A DNA stretch of 64,000 nucleotides, from NCBI GenBank assembly GCA_001599595.1, contig BCHH01000004.1, positions 1,611,824 to 1,675,823 on the forward strand, read 5' to 3'. Within the stretch, counting starts at the first letter, position 1, and every line of letters begins with the position of its first letter. Positions 1-11,744 of the stretch are shown here, one piece after another. The DNA comes from Beverwykella pulmonaria. Its lineage: Eukaryota > Ascomycota > Dothideomycetes > Pleosporales > Melanommataceae. A model generated the notes under the pieces. The model did not search any database, had not been told where the DNA came from, and worked only from the letters and a program-made list of their open reading frames with translations. The translations under genes were made by a program, and so were the position numbers.

Positions 1-2488
1 AAACGCTAATCGTTGGTCCTTGCGACAATTGCAAAAGTCGGCCGAACCTGCGCGCCCAACAACGCATCAAGACCATCTTCTCTTGGAAATGAAATGGATG
101 CAGACGGACTTTAAAGAAGAACGAAAGTGGAAGAGGGCTCTTGCAATCACATTTGCTGAGTGGTGTGCAGAGTACGTGAACAGCACTGCTAAGGAAAAAG
201 CATCGCTACGCGTAAGGGCGCGTGTACCCCCAGGCGCACGACGCAGCACCACCGACGAAGACATGAACGATGCCCCTACCCCAGACTTGATGGCTTCTGG
301 GGCGAATGAAACAGAAAGTGAGTCCTTTGCCGACGACGAAGAACTCTTCCCTCTGTTTGGTTCCAACTCCCCTGCTGGTCTTTTCTCTCTACGGTTCAAC
401 GATGTTGTCATGAAGATAGACCACACACATGTCAGTGATGCAATGCTTCGAGAGCTTCCTGCCTACGAACCAATTCTCGAAGGATCAAATGATGTCACAC
501 CTTTGTCGTTCTGCGATCCGCCCATTCTCCCCGTCTCCAGGTTTGTCACTGGCAAGCTAGTTTCCAAGGTAAGGGGTCCGTCCAGGAAACGCAGCCGATA
601 CGAGTATGAGTCGGAAGACGAGCCATCCACTCCCCCGAGCCGATCGGGCACGTCTGCAGAACATTCGATGCCGTCGACACCTGGGCGGAGACTGTTCCAC
701 CGCAACGATCTTCCTCCGGAGATGACTGACGTTGCGCTATTCAACCCAGAGAACAAGCATGTTCGAGATCGTCTCCAAGTCGCACATCAGTTCAGACCAC
801 CTACCGAGTTCCCAATGCCCTCCGTAGCTTTCTTCGAAAATAGGAACTCATCGCAGTGGCTGTGGGAGGAAGATCAGAAGCTGCGCGGTTTAGTCAAGGA
901 ATACACTTTCAACTGGTCTCTAGTTGCACAGCAACTTGCACTACCCTCTGAATTTGTAAGTGGGTCCGGTCGACGGACACCTTGGGAGTGTTTTGAGCGC
1001 TGGGTACAATTGGAAGGCCTACCCTCTGAGATGTCCAAAACTCAATATTTCCGGACGTACCAAACTCGGCTCGAACAGGCACAAAGAACGATCATGGCGC
1101 AGCACCAAGCACAGACTCAGCTCATACTACAGCAAAGCCAGCAAGGCCAAAACGTCCCAGGACCACCACGCCGACGCTCAACACAGCCGATCCGCGTTGA
1201 GAGACGAAGAGAAAACAGGCATCTTGCTATTATTGACGGGATGCGTAAACTGGCCCGCAAACGTGAATCCATTGCGCATAAACAAGCAGAATCACAGAAG
1301 GCTGCCGCTCTCCGAAAAGCACAGGAACCCGCACCGCCGAAGAGCAATGTCCATACTCCACAAGAGTTTAGCCGACTGAAATGGGAACGCGAGGACAAGA
1401 TGAAGCAAAAGCAAATGCAACACGAGATGAGCATGAGAGTAAGTTCTATTAGCCTCTCTATGTCCTTGGCAGTACTAACCTAGTAACAGCAAGCAATGGC
1501 TCAACGCCAAGCCCAGTTACAAGGGCAATCTGGGATACCCAACGGCGTCAATCAACCACAGCGCAACGGAATTCCTAACGGCAATGTCAATGCTGTTCCT
1601 ACACCGATGACTAACTCGTCTTCTCAACAAGGGAATCTGTCGGCCTCTAATGTTGCCATGGCAGCCCGAGCACATCCGAACCCACAAGTGATGCAGGGCA
1701 ACTTTCCAAATGGGAACTTGTCTGGAATGTCTATGGGTAACTCGGGTGTTCCACAAGCGCCGATGCAGACGGCAATGCCCAATGCGCAACGCATGCCCCC
1801 TCCAAACCAGGTCCAAATGGCAATGCAAAGATCGCAGTTTCCTAATGTCAATCAACATCAATTCCAGCTCCAGCAGCAGCAGATCAACATGGCTAGCAAC
1901 CTTACTCAAAACGTTGGTATCAATGGCATACCGAACGCGAACATGATTGCGATGGCTGGACAGAATATGAACGGAAACATGGCGGTGTCAATGAACGGTA
2001 TGCCTAACAACGCTGGATCCCCGCGGTCAAACCAAGTTAATCCAAACATGCAAGGCGCCGCTCGTCCCTTATCTAGCGGACATATGCCTCAACTACTGCA
2101 AATCCAAAATAGTCTCAAGAATCAGCATCCGGATTGGCCGCAGGAACAACTCCAAAAGGTAGCTTCTGATCAGCTCTCTCGCTTCCTGGCCAAGCAACGT
2201 GCGCAGGCTATGACTGCAGCCGCTGGCTCCTCGGGCATGAACACTTCTCCTCAAATCGGCAACAACGTCTATCTTCAAAATGGCGGCATGGCGAACAGTC
2301 CTTCTCCAAACGCGGTCCAGAACTACCAACAACAACTCGTGCAGCAGCAACGGATGATGAGCCAGCAACAGAGACAGCAAGCTGGCAGTCCTGGGCTGAA
2401 CGCAACCACGAGTCGGAGTGCGACGCCTCAGAATCCACAGCTGCAGCACAGTCCGGGACTACAGCAGGCGCAGCTATCGAGAAACTAA
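1..2488 (+). CDS. EAF1: NuA4 histone acetyltransferase scaffold Eaf1/Vid21, 3' part
   Basis: Two exons, <1-1438 and 1490-2488, with a 51-bp intron (GTAAGT donor, CTAAC branch site, CAG acceptor) that keeps frame. The reading frame is open to the left edge, so the N-terminus lies outside the window. The visible protein starts in an HSA domain (LLLEMKWMQTDFKEERKWKR, nt 80-140). It then has a disordered acidic stretch, and a SANT/Myb domain at nt 855-1010 (WLWEEDQKL, FNWSLVAQQL, WECFERW). A basic coiled segment and a long Q/N/M-rich C-terminus follow. HSA followed by SANT and a Q-rich tail is the known order in Eaf1/Vid21, the platform subunit of the nuclear NuA4 acetyltransferase; HSA binds actin/Arp4. 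SWR1-type proteins share the HSA domain but would carry a helicase domain, which is absent here. Confidence 0.9.
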
Positions 2489-3279
2489 AGCGGACGTGGA
2501 CGACTATTATGGAGTTGTTTGCCTGTGAGCTTTTGCATTGCACTGTATATACATATATTAATCATTCGCGTTTCATCATTCCTTGGGTCATCAGAGCGGG
2601 CATGAGTGATGGACTCATAGCTGAAAGGATCTTTGGGTTTATCAAACACGGGGCAAAATATCCCAAACGAGAGCATGGCGTTTATGGCGCAATGAGGTGT
2701 TTTTGATTAGTGTCCAATTATCTTGATTGGAGAAGATGGCTGGCTGGTTTGATGTGGCGACATTGCTTTTGGAGGCTGCTACATACCACTAAGAATTTGG
2801 TTTGAATAAGGGAGGAAGAGTGATTAGATGATCGGTGGAGGAAGAATAAACTTCTCAATACTTTGAAGTACCTCGATGATCAATTTGATTTGTTGAGCGA
2901 ATATCCTGTTGACACGCTCGCCAACATTTTTCTTTTCTATGGTTCAGATAGTGCAAAGGAACATTGACACGGCACGATCTCGGGAAATGCAAAGTGTGAG
3001 AAATCAGCATGGAGAGAATGGGCATTTGGATCATTACAGGTAAGAAGAGAAGCATGTGGGGTGGATAGAGGGGGTGGAAATATAAAAATACGCAAACCGA
3101 GATTTTGAGAAATCTAAGTCCACGTTTGACATAGAACTTGATGATGCGAGAAAGGATCAAATCAAAGACACCACTATCACGTTCATGAAGTGCCTCCCAT
3201 TCCACGTTTCCGGGTATTTCTGGCTTTGGAATATTGCCCTTATAGACCAAAGCATCACGTATTCTAAGTACACGAGGTC
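2489..3279. other. intergenic, 3' flank of EAF1
   Basis: No supported gene. It holds the presumed 3' UTR of EAF1 and runs to the TA target site of the Tc1 element. Short open frames here look random. Confidence 0.6.
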
Positions 3280-3281
3280 TA

Positions 3282-4685
3282 CACGGGTGTGCAAGAATTG
3301 AGCGCGCAGGGGCCACCACCAATCGCAAAAATCGAGTATATTCAAATTATTACCACAATGCGCTTTTGATTCGCACCTGCGGTTGTTCCTGAACTAATTT
3401 ACAGCGATGGGGCATCTCCCTAATACGATCTCGAATTTCCTTGAGTGTTATCTTATCCCATTCTGCCTGGATATTGGCCTTAAATTGAGCTACAGTTGAC
3501 CACCTCTGACCAGCTAATCTACCCTTTATAATATTCCAGCATGCCTTAATAGGGTTAAGATTAGGTGATTAAGGAGGATGGACAAGTATGAGCAGGCCTG
3601 CGTCCTGTTTTAGGTGTGCTGGCACGCTGTTTGGCGACTTGATTCCGTGGCTTGGATCACCATCCTCCTGCAGGTGGTATTTGACGCCGTGACAGGCTTC
3701 CAAAGCCTAGATCTGCTTAATGTGTTCTGGCAGTATCTTTTGAGCGTAAAACACCTGCGTTATACAGTTGCCTTTTGGTGTTGCGTCCTCCTTTGCCTTA
3801 GTATCTTTATATACTTTAACACGTTCCTAAAAGGCAGTATCAAGCTTGTATTTCATCTGCTTAGGCTTAGGTTGTTTGCGCTGCTTTTCTAAAGGCTCTA
3901 CAGGGTCCTTATAAAAAATAAGTCTACCCTTGTGGTTGTATAAGACGCCAGCCGCAACGTGAACAGTAACATCCAAAGAACCCTCTAGTTCTACCTCATT
4001 TATCCCTCTTTCTTGCCCTGGGTAACGCAGCTCATATTCAGCAACCTTCATCAACTTAATTAACTGGAAGTGTGCCTCATCTGTAAACCAAACACGCTGC
4101 CAGAAGCCTGTTATAGTGTCTTTTTGGTGTAAAGCGCCATAGGAGCAGCGAAGACCTTGATTTTTTTCTGAGATCTTCTTCTAAAATAGTTTCTTAAACC
4201 GCCTAGCTCCTGCCTTGCTTGCGTGGTATTGTAGAGTACGTGGCGTGGCTGAAATTCCTAGCTCTTTAACCTAATCTGCGTAGCCCATTTCGTGGATTTA
4301 GTCGTTCTGGTCTGTTATTTTTGCAAGGTTGGACGCAGATACTAAGGGCTTGCAGCCTAAGGTAGAGCTGGTTTTTTGGGTTCTTCTAACTGCAGCTTGG
4401 CCTATAGCTTCTCGTTTTGCGATCCAGGTGCGCGCGGTAGAGGGAGGTATATTGATAGCTGGAAGTCGTGCGATATCGCCAGTTGTTTGGTCATTTCGCC
4501 TCGAATCAAAGGCGTCGAAGAATCTATTACGTTTAATAGTATCGTGCTCGCGTCGATCAGTCTTTTTATCGCGTTTTTTAGGTGTGGTTGGAGCCATGTG
4601 TGGTGTTGAAGTCGGTATGAGGGCTTTGTTTTGAAGTTCTGATCGAAAGCGGGGCCCCTGCGCGCTCAATTCTTGCACACCCGTG
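3282..4685 (-). mobile_element. Tc1/mariner DNA transposon, inactive copy
   Basis: A 1.4-kb element bounded by 33-bp perfect terminal inverted repeats at 3282-3314 and 4653-4685, each beginning CACGGGTGTGCAAGAATTGA. A TA lies directly before the left repeat (3280-3281) and one base beyond the right repeat (4687-4688), as expected for TA-targeting Tc1/mariner elements. The only content is a broken transposase on the minus strand. Perfect terminal repeats around a dead gene suggest recent arrival followed by point-mutation silencing, or movement in trans. Confidence 0.85.
3350..4597 (-). pseudogene. Tc1-type DDE transposase, degenerate
   Basis: Reads from about 4597 down to a TAA at 3350. The N-terminal part (4298-4597) is basic and helix-turn-helix-like. 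The first catalytic region appears as VWFTDEAHFQLIKLMK (near 4095-4050), followed by a conserved central block (3827-4054). The third region reads PP-stop-SPNLNPIKACW near 3565, against the usual SPDLNPIE pattern. The stop is compatible with CAA to TAA, and the third acidic residue is Lys, compatible with GAG to AAG. Both fit C-to-T type (RIP-like) damage. Further frame breaks lie between the blocks, so no functional transposase is made. Confidence 0.8.
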
Positions 4686-4726
4686 CTACTGGTTTCTGCT
4701 TATGTAAATGAGAAGTTCGTGTGCGC

Positions 4727-5330
4727 TCACCGATAACTACGGCTTGTGGCGCTTTCAACACGCGTGAAGAAAGTGGCAGCAGGGAATATCCATAAATGAA
4801 ACATGGGTGACACTGCCTTAGTGCTTGTGCCTAGCCACGGAATCAATGCGACCGCACTTAATGGGCCTACAATCGCTGCCAAGACAATCGCTAGAAGTAT
4901 CACCAAGGCAGGCACTATCCTGTGTGATATTAGCAAGGCTGTGCAAGTGAACGAGGACCAGTGTTCGAGCGACTATGGATATGCAGGATTCGGGCGCGTT
5001 AACAGGAGCGAACAGCAACCCAAATGGAAGAATCTCGATATGTGAGATAGATAAGAGTCAAAGCTCCGGCCAAGGGTGGGACATGTAGGAGCCAGCGCAA
5101 GAGAGCCCCTTTCCGGCCATTTCATAGAGCAATATTGGGAAGCTCTACCAATTGTTTCCATGTAAGTAGTGAACTAAAGTAGAGATAGGTTAAGTGAACG
5201 GAAGAGAGTATGTAATGCGTAATGGCAGTCGTGGCAGAGGTTTGCCTCCTGGGGGATGGATCTACGGCAGGCGCAATTAGACTTTGGTTAGTCCGTTCTG
5301 GATTCGCTAGCGCTGATATGTTTTCCAAGA
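4727..5330 (-). pseudogene. fragment of a fungal membrane protein
   Basis: On the minus strand, a hydrophobic segment followed by a GPLSAVALIP-type motif is readable at 4727-4936. I recognise this only as similar to a family of large fungal membrane proteins of unknown function, which carry a transmembrane helix ending in GPSSAxxLIPR. No start codon, splice pattern or continuous frame supports an intact gene. A second, better fragment of the same type lies at 7185-7686. Confidence 0.3.
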
Positions 5331-7184
5331 AGGTGCGCCTTACTTGCCGGTAACTACACCCAGTGATGCCGATACTCCTTTAGGAAAACTAAAACGATTT
5401 CTAAACTTGTCTATAGTCAATGGCAATATGCTTGAAGAGAATGAAATGTGAAACGGTTCTGCGAGGCTTTTAATTTCAATAATCCATAGAAAACATGACC
5501 GCTCATAGGCCCAACTTCGCCATCTTACTGCATATGCTCATATCAGGGGCGCCCAAGAAACTCGGAATAAAGTAGTTGGACAAGCCATTGTTCACCATAT
5601 AATGGTCTTTCATCTAGCCAGATGGCGCGTGATTCGAGATGGTCGCTTTTCGCCCCCAGCCCACTGGAAATTCAGTTCGACAAGAACTGGCAAATCATAT
5701 CGATGCGCCCCCATCTGCACAATCTATTAAGATCTGGATATTAATTCAATATTGAGCAGGGCTTGTCATGCAATCTCGATTCGAAAAGGTGGAATGTGGC
5801 TGACAGGCTAATCAGAAGTCGGCCGTGGACCGACTTTGGTGCACCAACATGTGTGTAGCGAGTCCATAGGTCAGGCTAACAACAGTCACCAAAAGCCAAC
5901 AAGTATTCAGAGAGCCTTCGACTGAATTCATGCTTGTGAGAGCCGGTAAACATGATGTGGAGGTGTGTTCAAGCCTCCCTAGGTGAACTGCAACATGCAT
6001 CTTGGACGACGGTTTGTTCGCACAAAACTTCCATTGAGAGGGCACAGATCCGATCGAAGGAGCCGTAGGTGAGGACCCTGGTATCTATGTTGAGGCTGAA
6101 TGAGCTATAGACTCTTAGTGGACATAAAAAATATACGATAAGGCTTGATCTCATACGCAAATCTACCGAGTGCAACCTAATACCCTTCATTCACCTCCAC
6201 TTCATCGATTTTCTGTCCTGATGGCATCATTCATGAATAGCACCTCAAGTCGGTTGTACTCGTTCACCCGTGTACCAAGCTGTTCTCGAATCGTGCCCAT
6301 TTTCTCAATGCCCACCGACTTTCAGTGCTAGTGTCATTAGCTTAGAAGGAGAGTCCTTGGCTATGGTTGTGACTTGAGTCGAGCAAAGTGTGATCACAGT
6401 ATTCCCAATGGCAAAGACACAGTACAGCCCAAGAAAATGATAAGTGAGAGTAGAATTGGTATAAGAGACGTCCGGGAATATGTCATCAGTGTGGCTGCCA
6501 CCATCCCAGCTCGTGAAACAAAGTGCTTCGGTATACTCACCACAGCTTCTATTATGTCCATACAAATGATATTCTAGAGGGATTTTCGACAACCCATGCA
6601 CAAAGATCGTTGCTATGCCACTTCCAACAGAGGATCTCGGAATATGTGGTTGGCATTGAGTGTGCAGAGGTCGATATCAGCCATCGATGCGTGCAAGTCC
6701 TTGGCCGAGTCCTTTTGAATATATATTCGTCCCAGTCCATGATCCTTGAGTAACTTAGTAGTTTTTGTGCGGACAAATGGTATACTCAGTGTGTTCCGCA
6801 GCTCATTCTAAGCCTTCGCCAAGTTTCATCTATACCCCAAGCCAGTATTCATAGTGTTGTTTGGTTTTCCCAGTGGATAGATTGCGAATCCATAAGAGCA
6901 TCCGGAAGCTACCAGGACGGTGCGTCGCCCTCATTTTGTAGGTCTGACTAAACAGCAACCACAGATTAGGGCACTTCCATTAACAGTGAGGTTCATTGCA
7001 GGATGTCAGCACCCCCATACAGTCAAAAGATTTACGTCAGATAGTATGCGTTCAGCAAGTGTTTTAAAGGAGTTGATGGCTACAGTCCCTTCTCTATCTA
7101 GAAGAGGTTCTTGAATTGAAGATGGATTTCCTAGGAAATATCTAAACATCTTATCTTTGCATGCTATTCGTAAACATTATCTAC
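5331..7184. other. gene-poor stretch between two membrane-protein fragments
   Basis: Only short open frames. Nothing recognisable on either strand and no clear repeats; it may be the decayed body of the flanking membrane-protein gene(s). Confidence 0.4.
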
Positions 7185-7686
7185 TTATAGATGTGGAAGT
7201 CGTGTTATGGACAAAATCTTGTTTACCTGGCCTGAAAACAGCACAGAGGGAGTATCAGACAATCTCAAGTCGGGTGGCAATCCAAACGTGAGGTTGGCCG
7301 ACCGTGGTATCATGGCAGTCGCGCCCGAACAAGCAGAGAGTGCGCCAAGTAATACATAGCAGAATATGATAACTGCTGACAAAAATCTAGGGTGCGGAGG
7401 ACGAAATAGCTGACCAAAATTGCAACGACCATAAATAAGAGATTTTGGCAATGCTTGTTGGCGCAAAAGGTGATCCTAGTAGTACAGAGTCATTACATGC
7501 TCGTTGGTTGATGTAAGATAGAAGAGCTATCATGATCGACGCCTGGATCATAAGCTCATGGAGTTTTACAATAAATCGCAGCATTATTATGGTCTCAGGC
7601 TTGTTGCCAATAAACCGCTTGAAGAAGTTGAGGAACATTATGATTTCAACGCCACTGGGTGGTGGCACGTCAAGTTGACACCCCAA
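7185..7686 (-). pseudogene. fragment of a fungal membrane protein, frameshifted
   Basis: Two overlapping minus-strand frames together give a plausible protein. The first (7387-7686) reads a LHELMIQASIMIALL helix and then SYLWSLQFWSA. The second (7185-7466) reads FLSAVIIFCYVLLGALSACSG and then ATAMIPR. A helix, a Y-x-W-S-x-x-F-W block, another helix and an IPR motif is an order I associate with a fungal family of large membrane proteins of unknown function. The switch of frame near 7400 without an obvious intron points to decay. Confidence 0.35.
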
Positions 7687-8654
7687 TAGTAAGATGAGAG
7701 GATCCTGGTAGAAAGTTCTTTTTCGTAGCTTCTGTGGTAGTCACTAATATGGCGAGTTGGTCGAATAATTATAACTTCAAGTTTCGAAGCAAAGGTTAGA
7801 GTCAGGATCTACCGTATGCTTCGAAGGTCGACTCGCCATCCGAGTTGCTGGCAGAATCAACAAGGTAGTACTATAACTTGTTTTTGCTGCGCCCGTGGTC
7901 TGCTTGGACAGCACTCAACCGCTTGTTCTGCTCAACAGACTAGCAACCCTATGCCCAAGCCCGCATCTGTCACACTGCTATCTCTTTTGAGGCGCTCGAG
8001 CATTTTGCTATCATCTTATGGTACCGTTGCGATATACCTGTAGGTCCAATAGTATGGTGTCATCAGAGAGGTTGTTGAGTGTTTGCTTCGCACAATTATT
8101 CCACCGCTTGAACATTGGGGACTGAGCGGTGAAAACATGCGTGCTATGGAGCCTAGTGCGCAATATGAAGCCTGTGAATATGAAAGCCCGGGGAAGCTCT
8201 TGGAAGAGCGATGGAGGCTAAGGTACGAAGTTCGTTATTCCACCACTTACCCACACCTTCTCAGCGACTATGACACCAGTGGCAAACATCGTGCAGCGTA
8301 AGAAGCTCGACTGGCAAAAAAAAAAATTTAAAAAAAATTGAGGCTGTACGGAGAAAGAGGGGATGATAGTGAAGAGCGCAACGATAGAGTAGAGAGAAAG
8401 AGGGTTGAGGTCAGGAAACTTATGAGGGACCGGTAGGCAGAATGAGAAGGAGTGAATGATGATGCAATCGGCGCTGTTTTACCACCACCATTGACCACGC
8501 ACGACAGAAATTGAGATGATGTCTTCGAGATTAAAACACAGAGGCTCTTGAACATGGTAATACAAATCTGTCTACAAAACTACACTCACCCAACGCCTCG
8601 AAAATGCTCTTTCATGTTACACCGCTAAATGCGCCGACAAACAATTTCCAAATT
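7687..8654. other. intergenic
   Basis: No gene recognised. It contains an A-rich run near 8318-8340 and the presumed 3' UTR of ERD1 on the minus strand. Confidence 0.5.
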
Positions 8655-10069
8655 CTAATCATCCTCATCATACTTATTCACCATCTCCCCTAGCATGATA
8701 CTATCATCCAGTACCGGGCCCCGATGATTCCTCACTGTTTCCGCGTCAGTTTTTTTTCTACTCAAAACTCAACAAAAGCTCCAAAAAAAAAAACTACGTA
8801 AAACAGGGAGGGAGATGAAGGAAACAAAAAAGACTTACCCCACTCGCACTCGACGCGAAAAAAGATCCAAATCCACCGCCTGAGCACCTCAAGCGCCTCC
8901 ATCAAGAAAATCCCACCCTCCAAGTCATTAAAGTGGTCCAAATGCGGACTGAGTTTGAAACTCCAAGTACACCTCAGCATAGCATCCACAAAGATGGCGG
9001 CGTAGTAGAACTCCTTCGCATGAAACCATCTATGTCTTCGCAGTCCCCAGGGATAATCTGGATTGTCCCTCTCGGTTTTGCTGCCGAACAAGTGGAGGTC
9101 CCAATCGCGGGTTACATCCCAGTAGAACGAGTACGCCGAATTTATGAAGACGGCCGCGAGCCACAGGCGGAAAAGCGTGGCCTCTGACATGCCGTATTTA
9201 GAAGGTTCGGGAGTGCGCTGGAGGGCGCTAAGAATGATCACCGGGAACGCAGTCGAGTATTTCAGGGCATTGGCCAAATGCACCCCTCCCCAGCCCGTCG
9301 CCGGGCTGATCTGGCCCGTCCTTTTGTTCGCCGTCTGCACGCGGAAGTACTCAATGAGACACTGCCGCAGCCGTATCAAGGACGGTATAGAAATCACAAA
9401 CGGGACCCAGAATGTGCCTCCACAATTGCGGTTCGGGGGCCCGGTGGACGAGTGCTTGGACGAGAAGAACATGCACAGGGAGACAAACAGGTCGCCGAGC
9501 ACCTTTGCGTAGCTCGTCAGGGCATCAGCGAGCAAGATGTCCCCGAACTTGCCGTCTTGTGCCTCGGCGATGCCGCCAATCGATATGCGCTTCAGGGTCG
9601 CAAGCGTTCTGGATCGCCCGTTGCGGCTGACAAAGGGCAGCGGAGCGATGAAGCCTACGACGAGCGCGAACAGGTAGAGGTTCGGCAGGATTTCCCATGC
9701 TGCGATGTCCTTTGGGCTTCCGTTGGTGAGGCTCCAGAAGAGGAAGAGGGAGAGGAAGAGCGGGATGGTGAGGAAGGTCGCGATACGATAGCAGGAGAGG
9801 TGGTGGGCGGGATGGTGTGGGGAGGAGCGCCCTGGGTAGCGGATGAGGCTCGGGACGTCGATCTTGATGAGGGAGAGGTAGTGGAGGTTGAGGCCCCAGG
9901 CCCAGATGCCTGCGAGTCGGTGCTGTCAGTCCGGGCAATGGAAACGAAGGGTGAGAAGGGGAGAGAAAGTGCACGCACCCATGACGATTATCATCGCAAC
10001 GCGGTATGGAAGCGGGAGTATGCGACTAAAGCCATCGAGCTGAGGCTCCACGGCCGGATCTCCATCCAT
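8655..10069 (-). CDS. ERD1: ERD1-like EXS-domain membrane protein (Golgi glycosyltransferase recycling / ER retention)
   Basis: Complement of join(8655-8734, 8839-9909, 9979-10069), 413 aa. The start is the ATG at 10069; upstream in frame there is only a GTG and then a stop. Intron 1 (69 bp) joins VMG to IWAWGLNLHYLSLIKID. Intron 2 (104 bp) joins FFRVECEW to VRNHRGPVLDD, giving the acidic tail KYDEDD. The protein has several hydrophobic helices. Its C-terminal EXS domain includes LLADALTSYAKVLGDL, SFYWDVTRDWDLHLFG and LRRWIWIFFRVECEW. Erd1 proteins are Golgi membrane proteins needed for retention of ER residents and recycling of glycosyltransferases, and probably export phosphate. There is no N-terminal SPX domain, which separates Erd1 from Xpr1/Syg1. 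It diverges from the small gene at 10583. Confidence 0.88.
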
Positions 10070-10582
10070 CTCTTGCTCGTGTGCTGGATCCCCGATCTGT
10101 GTTCTCACCCCAGAGTCCCTCTGCTTGGTCTCTCATCCAGCGGCGTACAAAGAGCGACTAAGGGTGAGTGCTGTGCTGTTCTGCGTGTTGTCGGCGTTGG
10201 CGCAAGGAAAGAGTCGAGTGTCCCATTTCCCTTCCAGGAGGTTGCGTAGTCCAGGAAATTTGCGCCACAGGGCGACCACGTAAGCACAAAAGACGATCCA
10301 ATCAGCGTATCCCTCATACCCGTAGGGCTGAAGGATCCCTGAGCCCTGCCAAGCGCAGAAACCACCGACCTTTTCGTCTCCATGACGCGAAACATAAATC
10401 GAACAAATTCCTCGAGCGCTCCACCTCCAATTGGGCTACACCGGAGCCCAAGTCACCGCCACAAGCTCCAGGCTCTCGACCCCGACCTCTGACCTCACCC
10501 CTCCGTAATTCCACTCGCACCACTTTCAATTGCAACTTGCTGTCCGCCTGCCCGAACCACCACCACACACAAAGACATTGCC
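10070..10582. promoter_or_regulatory. shared promoter region of ERD1 and the 110-aa gene
   Basis: 513 bp between two divergent start codons with no credible ORF of its own. It is inferred to hold both promoters; I see no clear TATA box. Confidence 0.5.
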
Positions 10583-11062
10583 ATGTCCCCAATCGCAAAG
10601 CTCTTCCTCGCCGGCGGCGGTGTCGGCTTCACATACTACCTCTTCATGAGGCAGTACTGGTTCCCGAACCCGTACAAGACACGGAATATACAAAACATCG
10701 AGGACCGATTCTCCACCGGCGGAGCCACAGACACACACACGCCGGGTGTAGCAACAAAACGTGGTATATTTCCCCTCTATACCACTCAGACCCCCTTCGT
10801 CCCCCCCATACGCTATACATGCGAGGGCATATGCTGACATCTGCGTCCTCAGGCTCCTCAACCAACAATGAATCGGGCGTCATGGACGGCCACAAGGGCC
10901 CAGACTCGGAGCACTTCAAGAACAACATCGCAGACCAGAAGGTCGACGTACGCCGCTCAATCTTCCAATGCATGCATTTGGACTGACTGACGACGCTGAT
11001 AGGCCGGTCTATACCCCGACAAGTTTTATGAGCAGCAGTATAATAGCCCAAAGGGCAAATAA
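10583..11062 (+). CDS. small conserved-looking single-pass membrane protein, function unknown
   Basis: Join(10583-10760, 10853-10947, 11003-11062), 110 aa. Phases agree and the three exons give one continuous frame. The N-terminus (MSPIAKLFLAGGGVGFTYYL) is a probable membrane anchor or mitochondrial-type leader. The rest is polar: a Thr/Gly stretch, then GVMDGHKGPDSEHFKNNIADQK and YPDKFYEQQYNSPKGK at the end. I do not recognise a named family. The first donor (GTGGTA) is weak and the third exon boundary could shift by a few codons. It is head-to-head with ERD1. Confidence 0.65.
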
Positions 11063-11551
11063 TGTATTGATATCATCTCCACTCCTGACGTGAGCGAAGC
11101 CCTGGGCGGGGAACATGGACACATCTGGACGAAAGTCTTGGGTGAGATAGGCGACGGGTCCTGATACATAAAAGTATTGGCATTCGAGCACCATCTGCGC
11201 CATGCTGTAACTTTAGCTTGTAAATATCATTTTCTTCTACGGCTGTTGTTTGCAAGTATGGGGTGATCAATCTGTCGCTGAAATTTGAATCAAGCAAGTC
11301 TCTGCAGTTTCCCTCCATCACACTAACGGCCTTCGTATATGCAGAGCTTTCAGGTGTAACAGCGCAGGATATCAGAACTATCGGATTCGGGTGCGAATCA
11401 CTACCGAAGGCATATGGGAGTGCACGAGTGATAACGAATACCCAAGATGGAATTGACACCTGTAGGCCGGGTACGAAAGGATATTCAAAAGCTACCTGAT
11501 CTAACTAACAAGAAGACTAGCTTATATACAGTAAGAGAGATAGCTAAGCCG
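11063..11551. other. intergenic
   Basis: 3' flank of the small membrane-protein gene. No supported feature. Confidence 0.5.
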
Positions 11552-11744
11552 AGGTATTACAGGTTCGGATCAGAACAGGACCTGTATCAGAGTTAGGTAG
11601 GGAGCGGTTGGGAAACAAGGTACTATAGGTTTGGGTCGGAACAGGACCTGTATTAGAGTTGGGTAGGGAATAGGTTAGGAACCAAGGTACTACGGGTTTA
11701 GATTAGAACAGGACCTGTATTGGGGTTGTGTAGGGAGCGGGTTA
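11552..11744. repeat. three tandem copies of a ~66-bp unit
   Basis: Copies start at 11552, 11618 and 11685 (spacing 66 and 67 bp). Each contains AGGT-A-T/C-TAC/TA, GAACAGGACCTGTAT and GTTAGGTAGGGA-like blocks. Most differences between copies are C/T or G/A. Confidence 0.8.

Noticed and set aside
4803..5045. 80-codon plus-strand frame
   Set aside because: Lies opposite the membrane-protein fragment and has no supporting signal.
9278..10249. 323-codon plus-strand open frame
   Set aside because: Antisense shadow of ERD1; Arg/Glu-rich composition and no domain, while the minus strand gives a continuous EXS protein.
10168..10986. 272-codon plus-strand open frame
   Set aside because: Overlaps the promoter and the out-of-frame first exon of the 110-aa gene; low-complexity composition.
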